DNA of 33,229 nt, from assembly GCA_004298115.1 (NCBI GenBank), contig SCRJ01000186.1:1-33229 (forward strand), in the 5' to 3' direction. The notes under the pieces were generated by a model. That model did no database searches. It had not been told where the DNA came from and saw nothing but the letters and a program-made list of their open reading frames with translations. Numbering within the stretch: position 1 is the stretch's first letter; every line of letters begins with the position of its first letter. The position numbers and the translations under genes were made by a program. Positions 7,361 to 15,805 of this stretch are shown here, piece by piece. The DNA comes from Acidobacteriota bacterium (GTDB lineage: Bacteria > Acidobacteriota > Thermoanaerobaculia > Thermoanaerobaculales > Thermoanaerobaculaceae).

Positions 7361-8472
7361 GTCGTTTCGATCCTGATACCAGCGGAACGGCGGCGGGCAA
7401 CCGCCGCCGTTTTGCTGTCCGTACGGTCGCACTGGCCGCGGCGCTCGTCACGCTCGCCGCCTGCGCCCGCCGTCCGGCGCCGGAGGTCGACGCCGCCCGG
7501 CGCACCGCGCGCCGGGCCGTCACGATCGTCCGTACGGAGGCGCCAGCCCAGGCGAGGCTGATCGAGCGCCTGGTCGCGTTCGCGGAGGTCGCCACCGCCG
7601 CGGAGGCGAACGCCCCGTGGTGGGAGGGATCGGTCGGGCGCACCGAGGCGGCGTGGCTGCGGGTGGCGCGCGCCGCCCACGACGCCGTCATCACCGTACG
7701 CGCGGCCGACGAGCAGGCCGAAAAGCGCTACGCCGGTCTGCACCCCAACGCCCGCAGCGAGGTCGCACGCGCCCTGGCGGAGATCAACGAGGCGGGGATG
7801 GGGCGGCGCGAGGCGGCCGCGATGCAGCGCGCCCTGGTGAGCATCTCGCTCGGCGAGAAGCTGGCGACCGCCGGGCGGCGCCAGGAAGCCGCGGACGAGC
7901 TCGCGAAGGCGCACGCGAGCGCGGCGATCGTGCACCGCAAGTGGATCGCGCTGCACGCCCGCTTCTCCGATCCCGCCAACCTGAGACTTTGGCGCACGTG
8001 GGCGGAGCAGACGATCGGGGAGTCGCGGCGCACGGGCGAGACCGTGATCCTCATCGACAAGCTGCGCCGCCGGGTGATCCTGTACCGTGGCGGCCGGGTG
8101 ATCGCGAGCTACCCGGCGGAGTTGGGCGCCAACGGCCTGGTGCGCAAGGAGCATTCCGGCGACCGCGCCACCCCCGAAGGCAGGTACCACGTCGTGCTGG
8201 CCAAGCGGGCGCCGCAGACGAAGTTCAACAAAGCGCTCCTGATCAATTACCCCAACGACGAGGATCGGATGCGTTTCGCCCTGGGGCGCAAGCGCGGTAC
8301 CATCTCCCGGGGGGCCGGGATCGGGAACCTGATCGAGATCCACGGCGACGGGGGCGAGGGACGGGATTGGACGGATGGTTGCGTGGCGTTGACCAACGAG
8401 GACATGGACAGGCTATTCGCCCACGTCCGCGTCGGGACGCCGGTGACCATCGTGGGGAGCTATGAACGCTGA
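7351..8472 (+). CDS. Lipoprotein L,D-transpeptidase (YkuD domain)
   Basis: 373 residues from a GTG that overlaps the last codons of the preceding gene. An N-terminal basic stretch and hydrophobic segment reach the lipobox LAAC (Cys38). Residues 40-230 are helical, Ala/Arg-rich, and reminiscent of the preceding lipoprotein. The C-terminal YkuD domain begins near VILIDKLRRRVILYRGG. Catalytic residues are HGDG (His331) and TDGCVALTN (Cys344), in the usual His...GC order; the common SxGCxR reads TDGCVA here, so the arginine after Cys is replaced by Ala. These enzymes form 3-3 peptide cross-links or attach proteins to peptidoglycan in the periplasm. A terminator-like hairpin lies within its first 20 codons. 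The stop overlaps the next gene by 11 bases. Confidence 0.85.
   Translation: MQVSRFDPDTSGTAAGNRRRFAVRTVALAAALVTLAACARRPAPEVDAARRTARRAVTIVRTEAPAQARLIERLVAFAEVATAAEANAPWWEGSVGRTEAAWLRVARAAHDAVITVRAADEQAEKRYAGLHPNARSEVARALAEINEAGMGRREAAAMQRALVSISLGEKLATAGRRQEAADELAKAHASAAIVHRKWIALHARFSDPANLRLWRTWAEQTIGESRRTGETVILIDKLRRRVILYRGGRVIASYPAELGANGLVRKEHSGDRATPEGRYHVVLAKRAPQTKFNKALLINYPNDEDRMRFALGRKRGTISRGAGIGNLIEIHGDGGEGRDWTDGCVALTNEDMDRLFAHVRVGTPVTIVGSYER
7386..7413 (+). terminator. Terminator-like hairpin inside the start of the first L,D-transpeptidase gene
   Basis: ACGGCGGCGG and CCGCCGCCGT form a perfect 10-bp GC-rich stem with a GCAA tetraloop, followed by TTTTG. It stands 26 bases after the lipoprotein stop and looks like an intrinsic terminator. 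It overlaps the N-terminal codons of the next gene if that gene starts at GTG 7351. It could partly terminate the abundant lipoprotein mRNA and lower expression of the downstream enzymes. Confidence 0.65.
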
Positions 8473-9163
8473 AGCGATCGCTGGGTTGCATGACGAGGCC
8501 GCGGCGCCGCGCCGCTCGCGCTGGCCGCTGGCTCTCGCCCTGTTCGTCGTCGCGCTGCTCCTCGTCACGGGGGGCGCCACGGCGGTGCTCGCGCGGCTCG
8601 GGCGGCCGTTCATCGCGTCCCCGTTCAACGCGACGCCATCCGTCGGGGTCGACTCGGACAACCCGGTCGGCCTCGGCAAGCTGGCCGGCCAGGCCGCCCG
8701 GGAGATCGCGAAGGTCCAGCCCAAGGGTACCTACATCGTCGTGGACACCTACCGCAACCAGCTGCACCTGATCGACAACGGCGCGGTCATCCGCACGGCG
8801 ATCTGCTCGACCGGGACGGGGCGGGTGCTCAAGGACCCGCGCAACGGCAAGGAGTGGGTCTTCGACACCCCGATGGGGGAACGCATCATCCAGCGGAAGG
8901 TCACGCACCCGGTCTGGGCGAAGCCCGATTGGGCGTTCATCGAGGACGGGTACCTGCCGCCCAAGGACTCGAGCGAACGCTTCGACAACGAGTCGCTGGG
9001 CAACTACGCGATGTACATCGGCGACGGCTACATCATCCATGGGACCTTGTTCCAGAGCCTGCTCGGCCGCAGCATCACCCACGGCTGCGTCAGGCTCGGC
9101 GACGCAGATCTGGAGTTCGTCTACCACCATGCGCCACTCGGCACTCGCGTGTATCTGTATTAG
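8462..9163 (+). CDS. Membrane-anchored L,D-transpeptidase (YkuD domain)
   Basis: 233 residues. After a cytoplasmic N-tail, residues 21-43 (WPLALALFVVALLLVTGGATAVL) form one membrane anchor. The YkuD fold starts at about residue 94 (YIVVDTYRNQLHLIDNG). The active site is canonical: HGT (His193) and SITHGCVRL (His207, Cys209, Arg211). It catalyses L,D-transpeptidation in the periplasm. The ATG overlaps the stop of the previous L,D-transpeptidase and the tail overlaps the following secreted-protein gene, so all three are probably co-translated. It is more canonical than its upstream neighbour and is not a recent duplicate, as the two share only the fold. Confidence 0.9.
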   Translation: MNAEAIAGLHDEAAAPRRSRWPLALALFVVALLLVTGGATAVLARLGRPFIASPFNATPSVGVDSDNPVGLGKLAGQAAREIAKVQPKGTYIVVDTYRNQLHLIDNGAVIRTAICSTGTGRVLKDPRNGKEWVFDTPMGERIIQRKVTHPVWAKPDWAFIEDGYLPPKDSSERFDNESLGNYAMYIGDGYIIHGTLFQSLLGRSITHGCVRLGDADLEFVYHHAPLGTRVYLY

Positions 9164-9803
9164 CCTGGCTGCGGGCACGGTGCGGGCGGGCGACGTCACC
9201 CCCAGCCCGTCCAGCGTCGCCGCGCTGCAACTGGAGGCCGGCCTGGCCAAGAAGCCGGACGTGTACCTGCTGCTCGACCCCGAGCGGCGGGTGCTCGAGA
9301 TCAAGGCGCGCGGCACCGTCCTCGACACCGTGCGCCTGACTGGCATCGAGGTCGTCAGCCAGCAACCGATCCTCGGCAGGAGCCTGCCCTCGCACCCCCC
9401 GATCCCCGCGATCTGGACCGTGGAGGACAGCTCGTTCGACGCCAGCCGGGAGGTCGAGGCGCCCACCGACCTCAAGCCGGCGCCCAAGAACGACAAGGAC
9501 GACGACGAGGATGCGACGCCGGACGCCGGTCCGACCGCGACGCCGACGCCGGCGCCGGAGGCGCCGACCTCGTACCGCAGCCGGCTGGACAACGGCTGGG
9601 ATCTCTGGATCACCGACCAGCTCCCGCCGCAGAGCCGCTGGCAGACGTTTCTCGCCGCGGTCAAGGACGGCTGGCGCAGGCTGCGCGGGCGCGGCCAGAA
9701 CCACATCCCCGCCATCACCCTGGCGATGGCCGACTCCGACGCGCAGCGCGTCCACCACCTCCTGCGCACCGGCATGCCGATCCTCGTCGCCGACGAGATG
9801 TAG
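9129..9803 (+). CDS. Secreted protein of unknown function
   Basis: 224 residues from the ATG at 9129, which lies inside the end of the L,D-transpeptidase gene. MRHSALACICISLAAGTVRA is a signal peptide. The mature chain has a compact beta-type region (VYLLLDPERRVLEIKARGTVLDTV), a low-complexity acidic and Thr/Pro/Ala linker (DKDDDEDATPDAGPTATPTP) near 121-140, and a C-terminal part ending RTGMPILVADEM. The N-terminal part resembles the beta-strand entry of YkuD domains, but no HG...GC active site exists, so it could be a non-catalytic relative or partner of the two upstream enzymes. I do not recognise the family. Confidence 0.65.
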   Translation: MRHSALACICISLAAGTVRAGDVTPSPSSVAALQLEAGLAKKPDVYLLLDPERRVLEIKARGTVLDTVRLTGIEVVSQQPILGRSLPSHPPIPAIWTVEDSSFDASREVEAPTDLKPAPKNDKDDDEDATPDAGPTATPTPAPEAPTSYRSRLDNGWDLWITDQLPPQSRWQTFLAAVKDGWRRLRGRGQNHIPAITLAMADSDAQRVHHLLRTGMPILVADEM

Positions 9804-9825
9804 CGTCGGCGCCCGCCCGATTCTC

Positions 9826-10053
9826 ACGCCGGCTTCCCCTCGCCCGTGAAGGCATCGCGGTCATCGCGATTGCGTCGTGCCGCAGGCGGGATGACGCGGC
9901 GAGCCGGCCTCCTGGCGAGCGCCCGCGTCCGACGCGGCGGCACGGGTCCGGCGCGGCGCTGCGCCCTTCGAAGACGGGAGGAACCGGGGCGCGTCGCCCC
10001 GCTCGGAGTTTCCCGGCGTGCCTCTCCTCGCGCGACGGCGGGCAAGCCGGCGT
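9826..10053. repeat. Inverted repeat framing the gap between convergent genes
   Basis: The gap 9804-10052 between two convergent genes holds no open frame that looks real. Its ends carry an inverted repeat: ACGCCGGCTT at 9826-9835 and AAGCCGGCGT at 10044-10053, extending imperfectly to about 14 of 16 bases. The right arm runs into the stop codon of the large TPR gene. It may act in termination from both sides or be a degenerate small element; there is no T tract. Confidence 0.35.
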
Positions 10054-12845
10054 CAGTTGCTGCGCAGCTTGGAGATGCGAGCCACGACGTCGCGGAAGGA
10101 CGGGTTGATCGCGAGCACCTCGCCGAAACACGCGAGGGCGGCCGTGGTGTTCCCCGCCAGCTCGTGCGCGCGGCCGAGTTCGTACCGCAGGCCCACCTCG
10201 GCCTCCGCGGGCAGGGTGGGCGCCGTCAAGGCGCGCTGATACCACTCGGCACCCTGCTCGGGCAGGCCCTTCTCGATGTAGCACGCGCCGATCATGCTCG
10301 CGCTCTCCATCAGGTAGTCCGGGGACTTGGCCGAGAGTTGGAACTCCCCGATCGCCTCGTCCAGGAGCCCCATCTCGCGGTACGCCAGACCGAGGTTGAA
10401 GTGAGTATCGAAGTCTTCCTCCTCGACCTGCTCGGCGACCCCGCGCTGGAACTCCTTGAACAGGTCCTCGATGGAGACGTCGTTCCCCTTCCCCGAGCCG
10501 GTGGCCTCGGCGACCATCTCTTCGTCGGCCAGTTCCTTCTCGAGTTCGGCGGCGAGGTCGAAGAAGTGTTCCTCCTCGCTGAAGAGCTCGGCCGCAGTCG
10601 CCGTGGCGGTTCCCCGCCGCTCCTCGTCCCAGCCGCGGGCCTTGAGCATCGCCTGGCGCGCGAGCACGTCCGGGTGATCGGCGAACACGTCGTGAAGCTT
10701 CTGCAGGAGCTTGGCGGCGTCGTCGAGGAGACCCTGCTGAATCAGGAAATCGAGCTCGCGCAGCTGGTCCGCCCCGGGCCCGGCGAGCGCACTGGCGACC
10801 TCGACGAGTTCCATCACCTCCTCGGCGACCTCGACCGGTTCCGCGTCGCCCGGCGCCGCGGCCGGAGTCGGGGCCGCGGCGGCGGACGCTCCGGCCGGCC
10901 CGGCGGAGACCTCGACCCCAGCGGTCGCGGCCGCGGCCGGCGGGTGACGCAAGCCCAGCAACGCCTCGAGGTCGTCGAGGCGCACGCTCCGTGCGCCCGA
11001 CCGCGCGCTCTCGGCGCGCAGCGTGGCGATCGGGGGGGCCTCCAGGAGAGCATCGAACGAGGGCAGCGGCGTCCCCGCGTTGGCCGCGGGCGACGGGGGG
11101 CTGGCTGGGGCCGGAGCGCCGAGCTCACCGAGATCGAGGCGGGGGACCGGCGGCGCCAGCTCCAGCGCGGCGTCTGGATTCGCCGGGGCCGCATCCTCCG
11201 GTGCCGGCGCCGGCGGCAACGAGATCGGCTGCGAAAACGCCGCGAACGCGGCGCGGGCGCCTTCGGGCACGCCCGCGGCGGCAGCGGGCGGCGCGGTCGG
11301 CGGGGGCGGCGTTTCGGGTTGTTGCGGTTCGACCTGTGCCGGCTCCCCCCCGAGCGACGCCAACAGCTCGCGCCCGCGGCCGTGGGCCGGATCCATCGCC
11401 AGCAGCCGCTGCAGGTGGGCGACCGCCTTGTCCGTCAGCCCGTACTTGGCGAACACCACGGCTTCGGTGAAGAGCTCCTCCAGGTTGGCCGGACCGAGCG
11501 AAGGCTCCGTGAGCCCACCGGCCGGAGGCGGTTGCGGCCGGGGCGCCGCCGCCTCGGGGGCCGGGCCCGGCCCCGCCGCGGCCGAACCGATGTCGACCTC
11601 CACGAACTCGAGGTCGTCGTCGCCCTGCCCCGGCGCCGGCGGTCGCGCGTCTTTCGACGCAGGAACGGTCGACGGGGTTTCGCCCAGCTCCGCCAGACGC
11701 CTGGCGAAGACCGGGTCGGACGGTGCTTGGGTCGCAAGCCGGCGGTAGAGAGACACCGCCTCGGAGCGCCGGCCGGCCACGAAGTACGCGTCGGCCAGGG
11801 CCGTTTCGACGCCGACCACCGCCCCGGTGTCGTCGAGCTGTCCGAACACCCTGAGCGCGCGCTCCAGCACCCCGATGTCGCCGGGCGCGCCCGCCATCAG
11901 CTTCTTGACCAGGGTGGCCGCCCGCGCGACGTCGCGGGCCTGCAGGAGCCGGTCGATCAGTGGCAGCGGCCGGCCCTTGAGGTCCCCGGTGATCCCGGTC
12001 CGGATCATCACGTCGGCGAGGAGCTGGGCCACGTCGGTTCGTTCCGGGGCCTTGTCGAAGAGATCCTCGAGGAGGACGACGGCCTCGTCGGTCTCCCCGG
12101 CGTCGACCAGGACGCGCGCCGCCGCCCGCCGCAGTTCGATCCCGCCCGTGCCCGTGGCGAGCGCTTTCTTGGCCAGCTCCACCCCCTGGGCCTGGCGGCC
12201 GGCGGCCACGAGCGCGTCGATGCACGGCGCGACGAGATCCGCCTGCTCGGGACCGAGGTCGAGGATCCGGAAGTAGAGCTTCACCGCCTCGTCGAGCATG
12301 CCGCGGGAGAGCAGGGAGCGCCCGAGGGCGTCGATCTCGGGGCCCACGTTCGCGACGTCGCCCGTCTGCACCGCCAGATCGACGAGCTTCGCCCTGGCCT
12401 GCAGGTTGGAGGGCTCGTGCTCGATCAGGCGGCGGAAGACCCGCATCGCGTCCTTGGGTTGCTTCGAGCGCAGGAACCAGTCGGCGAGCGTCAGCAACTG
12501 CTGCCGTCCCTCGATCGCGAGGCCCTGCTTGAAGTAGAGGTCCGCAAGCCGCTCGTACGTCTCCGTGCGGCGCGGGTCGAGGCGGTTGACCTTCTTGTAG
12601 ATCGCAATCGACTTGAGGAAGAAGCCGTCGGTGGCGAAGTGCTCGGCGATGCGCTGGTAGACCTCGATCGCCTCCGGGATGCGCTCCACCCTCACCAGGA
12701 GATCACCGAGGCGGTTGAGCGTGTTGGTGTCGCTCGGGACCTGATCGACGGCGCGCATGTACTGCTTGATGGCGGCATCGAGCTTGCCGCGCGCGGCGAG
12801 CTTCTCCGCCTCCTGGATGATCTGATCCCTCTTCGACGAAGCCAT
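10053..12845 (-). CDS. Large cytoplasmic TPR protein with Pro/Ala-rich linker
   Basis: 930 residues without signal peptide or membrane segment. Residues 1-400 are a TPR solenoid (AAIKQYMRAVDQVPSDTNTLNRLGDLLVR, then AIEVYQRIAEHFATDGFFLKSIAIYKKVNRLDP). A low-complexity Pro/Ala/Glu-rich region at about 400-680 contains a short TPR block (VVFAKYGLTDKAVAHLQRLL), and a C-terminal TPR domain follows (DTHFNLGLAYREMGLLDEAIGEF). The N-terminal part resembles large TPR proteins found in Myxococcota and Acidobacteriota, some linked to polarity and type IV pili; function here is unknown. It follows rnhB by 22 bases in the same direction. No Shine-Dalgarno site precedes the ATG; the bases before it instead spell the complement, CCTCCTT. 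Confidence 0.75.
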   Translation of the reverse strand: MASSKRDQIIQEAEKLAARGKLDAAIKQYMRAVDQVPSDTNTLNRLGDLLVRVERIPEAIEVYQRIAEHFATDGFFLKSIAIYKKVNRLDPRRTETYERLADLYFKQGLAIEGRQQLLTLADWFLRSKQPKDAMRVFRRLIEHEPSNLQARAKLVDLAVQTGDVANVGPEIDALGRSLLSRGMLDEAVKLYFRILDLGPEQADLVAPCIDALVAAGRQAQGVELAKKALATGTGGIELRRAAARVLVDAGETDEAVVLLEDLFDKAPERTDVAQLLADVMIRTGITGDLKGRPLPLIDRLLQARDVARAATLVKKLMAGAPGDIGVLERALRVFGQLDDTGAVVGVETALADAYFVAGRRSEAVSLYRRLATQAPSDPVFARRLAELGETPSTVPASKDARPPAPGQGDDDLEFVEVDIGSAAAGPGPAPEAAAPRPQPPPAGGLTEPSLGPANLEELFTEAVVFAKYGLTDKAVAHLQRLLAMDPAHGRGRELLASLGGEPAQVEPQQPETPPPPTAPPAAAAGVPEGARAAFAAFSQPISLPPAPAPEDAAPANPDAALELAPPVPRLDLGELGAPAPASPPSPAANAGTPLPSFDALLEAPPIATLRAESARSGARSVRLDDLEALLGLRHPPAAAATAGVEVSAGPAGASAAAAPTPAAAPGDAEPVEVAEEVMELVEVASALAGPGADQLRELDFLIQQGLLDDAAKLLQKLHDVFADHPDVLARQAMLKARGWDEERRGTATATAAELFSEEEHFFDLAAELEKELADEEMVAEATGSGKGNDVSIEDLFKEFQRGVAEQVEEEDFDTHFNLGLAYREMGLLDEAIGEFQLSAKSPDYLMESASMIGACYIEKGLPEQGAEWYQRALTAPTLPAEAEVGLRYELGRAHELAGNTTAALACFGEVLAINPSFRDVVARISKLRSN

Positions 12846-12867
12846 AAGGAGGTTAACGCCCCGAAAA

Positions 12868-13479
12868 TTATGCTAGCACACGGACCGGTGCGTACGTCGT
12901 CCGGTGCAGCGCACAGGCGCCCTGGCGCCGGAGCGCTTCGAGGTGCGCCCGCGTCGGATACCCCTTGTTCGACTCCCACCCGTACCCCGGGTGTTCGCGG
13001 GCGAGCGCGGTCATCGCACCGTCGCGCACGACCTTGGCGAGGATCGAAGCGGCGGCGACGCACAGGTAGCGGCCGTCCGCGCGCGGCTCCGCGAGGACGG
13101 GCACGGCGACGCCGGGGAGGGACACCGCATCGCTGACGACGAGGCCGAAGCCGCCTCCGAGCGTGAGGATCGCCTCCACCATCGCCGCGCGCGTGGCCTC
13201 GAGGATGTTGATGCGGTCGATCTCGGCAGGGCTGCGGTGGACGACCGTCCAGGCGACCGCCTTGCCGCGGACCTCGTCGGCCAGCCGTGCGCGGACGCTG
13301 GGGGACAGCCGCTTGGAGTCGTCGAGACCGGCGATCGGACGGTCGGGGTGCAAGATCACGGCGGCGACCGTGACGGGCCCGGCGATCGCGCCCCTCCCCA
13401 CCTCGTCCACACCCGCGATCAGCCCGTAGCGGGCCGCGAGCGTCCGGTCAAGCGAGCCGTCGGGCGGCGCGCCGCTCAC
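12868..13479 (-). CDS. rnhB: Ribonuclease HII
   Basis: 203 residues. RNase HII cleaves RNA in RNA-DNA hybrids and starts removal of misincorporated ribonucleotides. The active-site motif GVDEVGRG (Asp25, Glu26), the conserved [16 protein letters not shown] (Asp117), and [12 protein letters not shown] are all visible, as is the C-terminal [15 protein letters not shown]. The GTG start overlaps the rplS stop codon (GTGA), so it is coupled to ribosomal protein L19. This is the usual rplS-rnhB order. Confidence 0.96.
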   Translation of the reverse strand: MSGAPPDGSLDRTLAARYGLIAGVDEVGRGAIAGPVTVAAVILHPDRPIAGLDDSKRLSPSVRARLADEVRGKAVAWTVVHRSPAEIDRINILEATRAAMVEAILTLGGGFGLVVSDAVSLPGVAVPVLAEPRADGRYLCVAAASILAKVVRDGAMTALAREHPGYGWESNKGYPTRAHLEALRRQGACALHRTTYAPVRVLA

Positions 13480-13826
13480 CGACGGTCGTATTCTTCCTCG
13501 AGGCGGGCCGCCTTGCCCTTGAGGTTGCGGAGGAAGTAGAGCTTGGCGCGGCGGACGCGGCCGTGGCGCACCACCTCGATGCGGTCGATGCTCGGCGAGT
13601 GCACGGGAAAGACCCGCTCGACTCCGATACTGTAGGAGACCTTGCGGACGGTGAAGCTCTCGCGGACGCTGCCGCCCTTGCGGCCGATCACCACGCCTTC
13701 GAACACCTGGATGCGTTCCTTCTCGCCCTCGCGCACCTTGACGTGGACCCGCACCGTGTCACCGGGGCCGAACGCCGGGATATTGTCGCGCAACTGCTCT
13801 TTCTCGAGCTCGCGTAGCAGATCCAT
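13476..13826 (-). CDS. rplS: 50S ribosomal protein L19
   Basis: 116 residues, the normal size for bL19, a protein at the 30S-50S interface. Recognisable segments are [52 protein letters not shown] and [14 protein letters not shown]. The frame is open upstream, but the ATG at 13826 is chosen because GGGAGG stands seven bases before it and gives the standard N-terminus ([11 protein letters not shown]). It is separated from trmD by 73 bases that hold its own promoter. Confidence 0.97.
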   Translation of the reverse strand: MDLLRELEKEQLRDNIPAFGPGDTVRVHVKVREGEKERIQVFEGVVIGRKGGSVRESFTVRKVSYSIGVERVFPVHSPSIDRIEVVRHGRVRRAKLYFLRNLKGKAARLEEEYDRR

Positions 13827-13880
13827 GATCAACCTCCCGCCCTGACCACGCTCGACACAAGGACGTGGCGCGGAACGGGG

Positions 13881-13886
13881 ATTATA
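13881..13886 (-). promoter_or_regulatory. Consensus -10 box (TATAAT) for rplS-rnhB
   Basis: A perfect TATAAT on the minus strand, preceded by TGTG, lies in the trmD-rplS gap. No -35 match is seen at 17 bases. Transcription would start near 13874, giving a leader of about 48 bases before the rplS ATG. Confidence 0.65.
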
Positions 13887-13899
13887 CACACAATCCGGC

Positions 13900-14709
13900 T
13901 CAGCGCCTAGTTCGGACCTCGCGCCGGCCGTCCGGCCCGCCGCCGGACGGCGGCCAGGGCAAGCCCTCCTCACCCGCCAGCAGCGCCGCGAGCGTCCGCA
14001 CCTCCTCCGGGAGGCCGGCCCACCCCCGCGCCAGCAGGTCGGGCCGCCGCCGCAGCGTATCCAGCACCGCCCGACGGAGGCGCCAGCGGCGCACGGCCTC
14101 ATGGTCCCCCGAGGCCAGGACCTCGGGCACGCCCAGGCCCTCGAACTCGCGCGGCCGGGTGTACACCGGATGGTCGAGGAGCATCGAGGTGAACGAGTCG
14201 GCGGCCACCGAGGCGGGGTCGCCGACCACGCCGGGAAGGTGGCGGGCGGCGGCGTCCAGCATCGCGAGGGCCGCCAGCTCGCCGCCCGACAGCACGAAGT
14301 CGCCGAGGGAGATCTCGTCGGCGCGCAGCGTTTCGTGAACCCGCTCGTCGCAACCTTCGTAGCGACCGCACACGAATACGATCCGGTCGAGCGAGGCCAA
14401 CTCGCGCGCCACCGCGTCGTCGAAACGGCGGCCGCGCGGGTCGGGGAGGACGATGTGCGGCGCCTCGGGCGCCATCGCGGCGACCGCGCGCACCGCCGGC
14501 ACCACGGCGGAAACCATCAGCACCATCCCGGGACCGCCGCCGTACGGCTCGTCGTCCACCTGGCCGTAGCGGTTGACCGCCCACCTCCTGAGGTCGTGGA
14601 CACGCACGTCGAGGGCGCCGGCCGCGATGCCGCGACCGAGCACGCCGACGGCCAGGTACGGTTCGACCGCAGCCGGAAACAGCGTCAGGATGTCACAGCG
14701 CATCGTCAT
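13900..14709 (-). CDS. trmD: tRNA (guanine-N1)-methyltransferase
   Basis: About 269 residues. TrmD methylates G37 of tRNAs with SAM to prevent frameshifting. The trefoil-knot SPOUT motifs are visible: [10 protein letters not shown] at the N-terminus, [12 protein letters not shown] near residue 53-64, [14 protein letters not shown] and [22 protein letters not shown]-rich variable C-terminal tail ends RREVRTRR. Two ATGs (14709 and 14703) both lie inside the last codons of rimM; the second gives the standard [10 protein letters not shown] start. Order rimM-trmD-rplS is classical. Confidence 0.96.
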   Translation of the reverse strand: MTMRCDILTLFPAAVEPYLAVGVLGRGIAAGALDVRVHDLRRWAVNRYGQVDDEPYGGGPGMVLMVSAVVPAVRAVAAMAPEAPHIVLPDPRGRRFDDAVARELASLDRIVFVCGRYEGCDERVHETLRADEISLGDFVLSGGELAALAMLDAAARHLPGVVGDPASVAADSFTSMLLDHPVYTRPREFEGLGVPEVLASGDHEAVRRWRLRRAVLDTLRRRPDLLARGWAGLPEEVRTLAALLAGEEGLPWPPSGGGPDGRREVRTRR

Positions 14710-15226
14710 CGAACAGCCCGCGCGGGGGATTCAGCTCGATGACTCGGGCATCGATGTCGACGTGGGCCACGATCGGCGAGCGGAACGGCACCAGCACCTC
14801 GCCCGTCGGCGCCGCGACCACGAGGAGGCCGCCGCCGGGCCCGTCCTGCAGCGCCGTCACCGCGCCGAGCGCCGCGCCGGCGCTGGACACGCACCGGCAA
14901 CCGGTCAGTTCGTGCTCGTAGTAGTAGTTCTCGGGTAACCGGGAGCGCTCCTGGGCGGGCAGGAACACCCACAAACCGCGCCACGCGTCGATTTCCTCGC
15001 GCGTGAAGACATCGGTGAAGCTGAGCAGCCATTCGCCCTTGTGCAGGCGCACCTGGTGGACGGTCGCGCGCAACCGGGGGGCGTCCTCGCCGAGCCCGAT
15101 CTCGGTCCCCGCTACGAGGCGCTCCGGGAAGTCCGTCACGATCTCGACGGTGGCCTCGCCGTGGATCCCGTGGGGCCGGCGCACGCGCCCCACCGCCAAC
15201 CAGCCGGCTGCCGGGTCCTCGACCAC
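14693..15226 (-). CDS. rimM: 16S rRNA processing protein RimM
   Basis: 177 residues, a 30S assembly factor that binds S19. The N-terminal RimM barrel is seen in AVGRVRRPHGIHGEATVEIVTDFPERL, and the C-terminal PRC-barrel in YYYEHELTGCRCVS with GAALGAVTALQDGPGGGLLVV and VPFRSPIVAHVDIDARVIEL. It starts with GTG at 15226, five bases downstream of the KhpA stop, and its end overlaps trmD. Confidence 0.94.
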   Translation of the reverse strand: MVEDPAAGWLAVGRVRRPHGIHGEATVEIVTDFPERLVAGTEIGLGEDAPRLRATVHQVRLHKGEWLLSFTDVFTREEIDAWRGLWVFLPAQERSRLPENYYYEHELTGCRCVSSAGAALGAVTALQDGPGGGLLVVAAPTGEVLVPFRSPIVAHVDIDARVIELNPPRGLFDDDAL

Positions 15227-15230
15227 GGCC

Positions 15231-15461
15231 CTACTCGAGGATCTCGAGCACGAAGCGCTTGCGCACCTTCATGCCGGCCGCGGCGAGGAGGGTGCGGACC
15301 GCCCGGGCGGTCTTCCCCTGCTTGCCGATCACCCGGCCGAGGTCTTCGGTGGCGACTCGCAACTCGAGCACCGTGGTCTGCTCGCCGACCACCTCGCGCA
15401 CCTGGACCTTGTCGGGCTGATCGACGAGCGCCTTCGCGATCTGTTCCACGAGCTCCTTCAT
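15231..15461 (-). CDS. khpA: KH-domain RNA-binding protein KhpA
   Basis: 76 residues comprising a single KH domain. The RNA-binding GxxG loop reads [18 protein letters not shown], with the flanking [12 protein letters not shown]. KhpA binds RNA, often with KhpB/Jag, and influences cell division and translation. Its position between rpsP and rimM is conserved in many phyla. Confidence 0.93.
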   Translation of the reverse strand: MKELVEQIAKALVDQPDKVQVREVVGEQTTVLELRVATEDLGRVIGKQGKTARAVRTLLAAAGMKVRKRFVLEILE

Positions 15462-15495
15462 GCGCGCCTCCGATGGAGCGGTGTGCAGCGGGCGT

Positions 15496-15732
15496 TCAGC
15501 TCTTGGACTTTTCGAACAGGCTCTTCACGGTCGGGGACAGCTTGGCGCCGCGTCCGATCCAGTACTCCACGCGCTCGCGGTCGACGCGGACCTCCGCCGG
15601 CACGGTGCGCGGGTTGTAGAAGCCGACTTCCTCCAGCACCGCGGCGGTCGGCGTCTGACGGCGATCAGACACCACCACACGGTACACAGGGCGCTTGTTG
15701 GAGCCCATTCGCCGCAGTCGAATCATCAGCAT
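15496..15732 (-). CDS. rpsP: 30S ribosomal protein S16
   Basis: 78 residues, normal for bS16. The sequence includes [31 protein letters not shown] and [19 protein letters not shown]. The ATG at 15732 is favoured over 15726 because AAGGAG lies eight bases upstream of the former. Its leader contains a CGCGG/CCGCG hairpin around 15759-15773. Confidence 0.97.
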   Translation of the reverse strand: MLMIRLRRMGSNKRPVYRVVVSDRRQTPTAAVLEEVGFYNPRTVPAEVRVDRERVEYWIGRGAKLSPTVKSLFEKSKS

Positions 15733-15779
15733 CGAACACTCTCCTTACCTTGTCCGCCGCGGATCCACCGCGACCGGGT

Positions 15780-15788
15780 ATTGTACCA
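15780..15788 (-). promoter_or_regulatory. Extended -10 promoter (TGGTACAAT) for rpsP and downstream genes
   Basis: In the 73-base ffh-rpsP gap the minus strand carries TGG directly before TACAAT, an extended -10 arrangement. It lies 47 bases upstream of the rpsP ATG. No good -35 is found, which is tolerated by extended -10 promoters. Confidence 0.55.
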
Positions 15789-15805
15789 AATCTCCGCCCG
15801 TTCCT

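Noticed and set aside
7351-9163. Recent tandem duplication of the L,D-transpeptidase genes
   Set aside because: The two proteins share only the fold and active-site residues; anchors and N-terminal halves differ.
12846-12873. AAGGAGG on the plus strand followed by an ATG at about 12871
   Set aside because: Spacing is too long and the frame is the antisense of rnhB.
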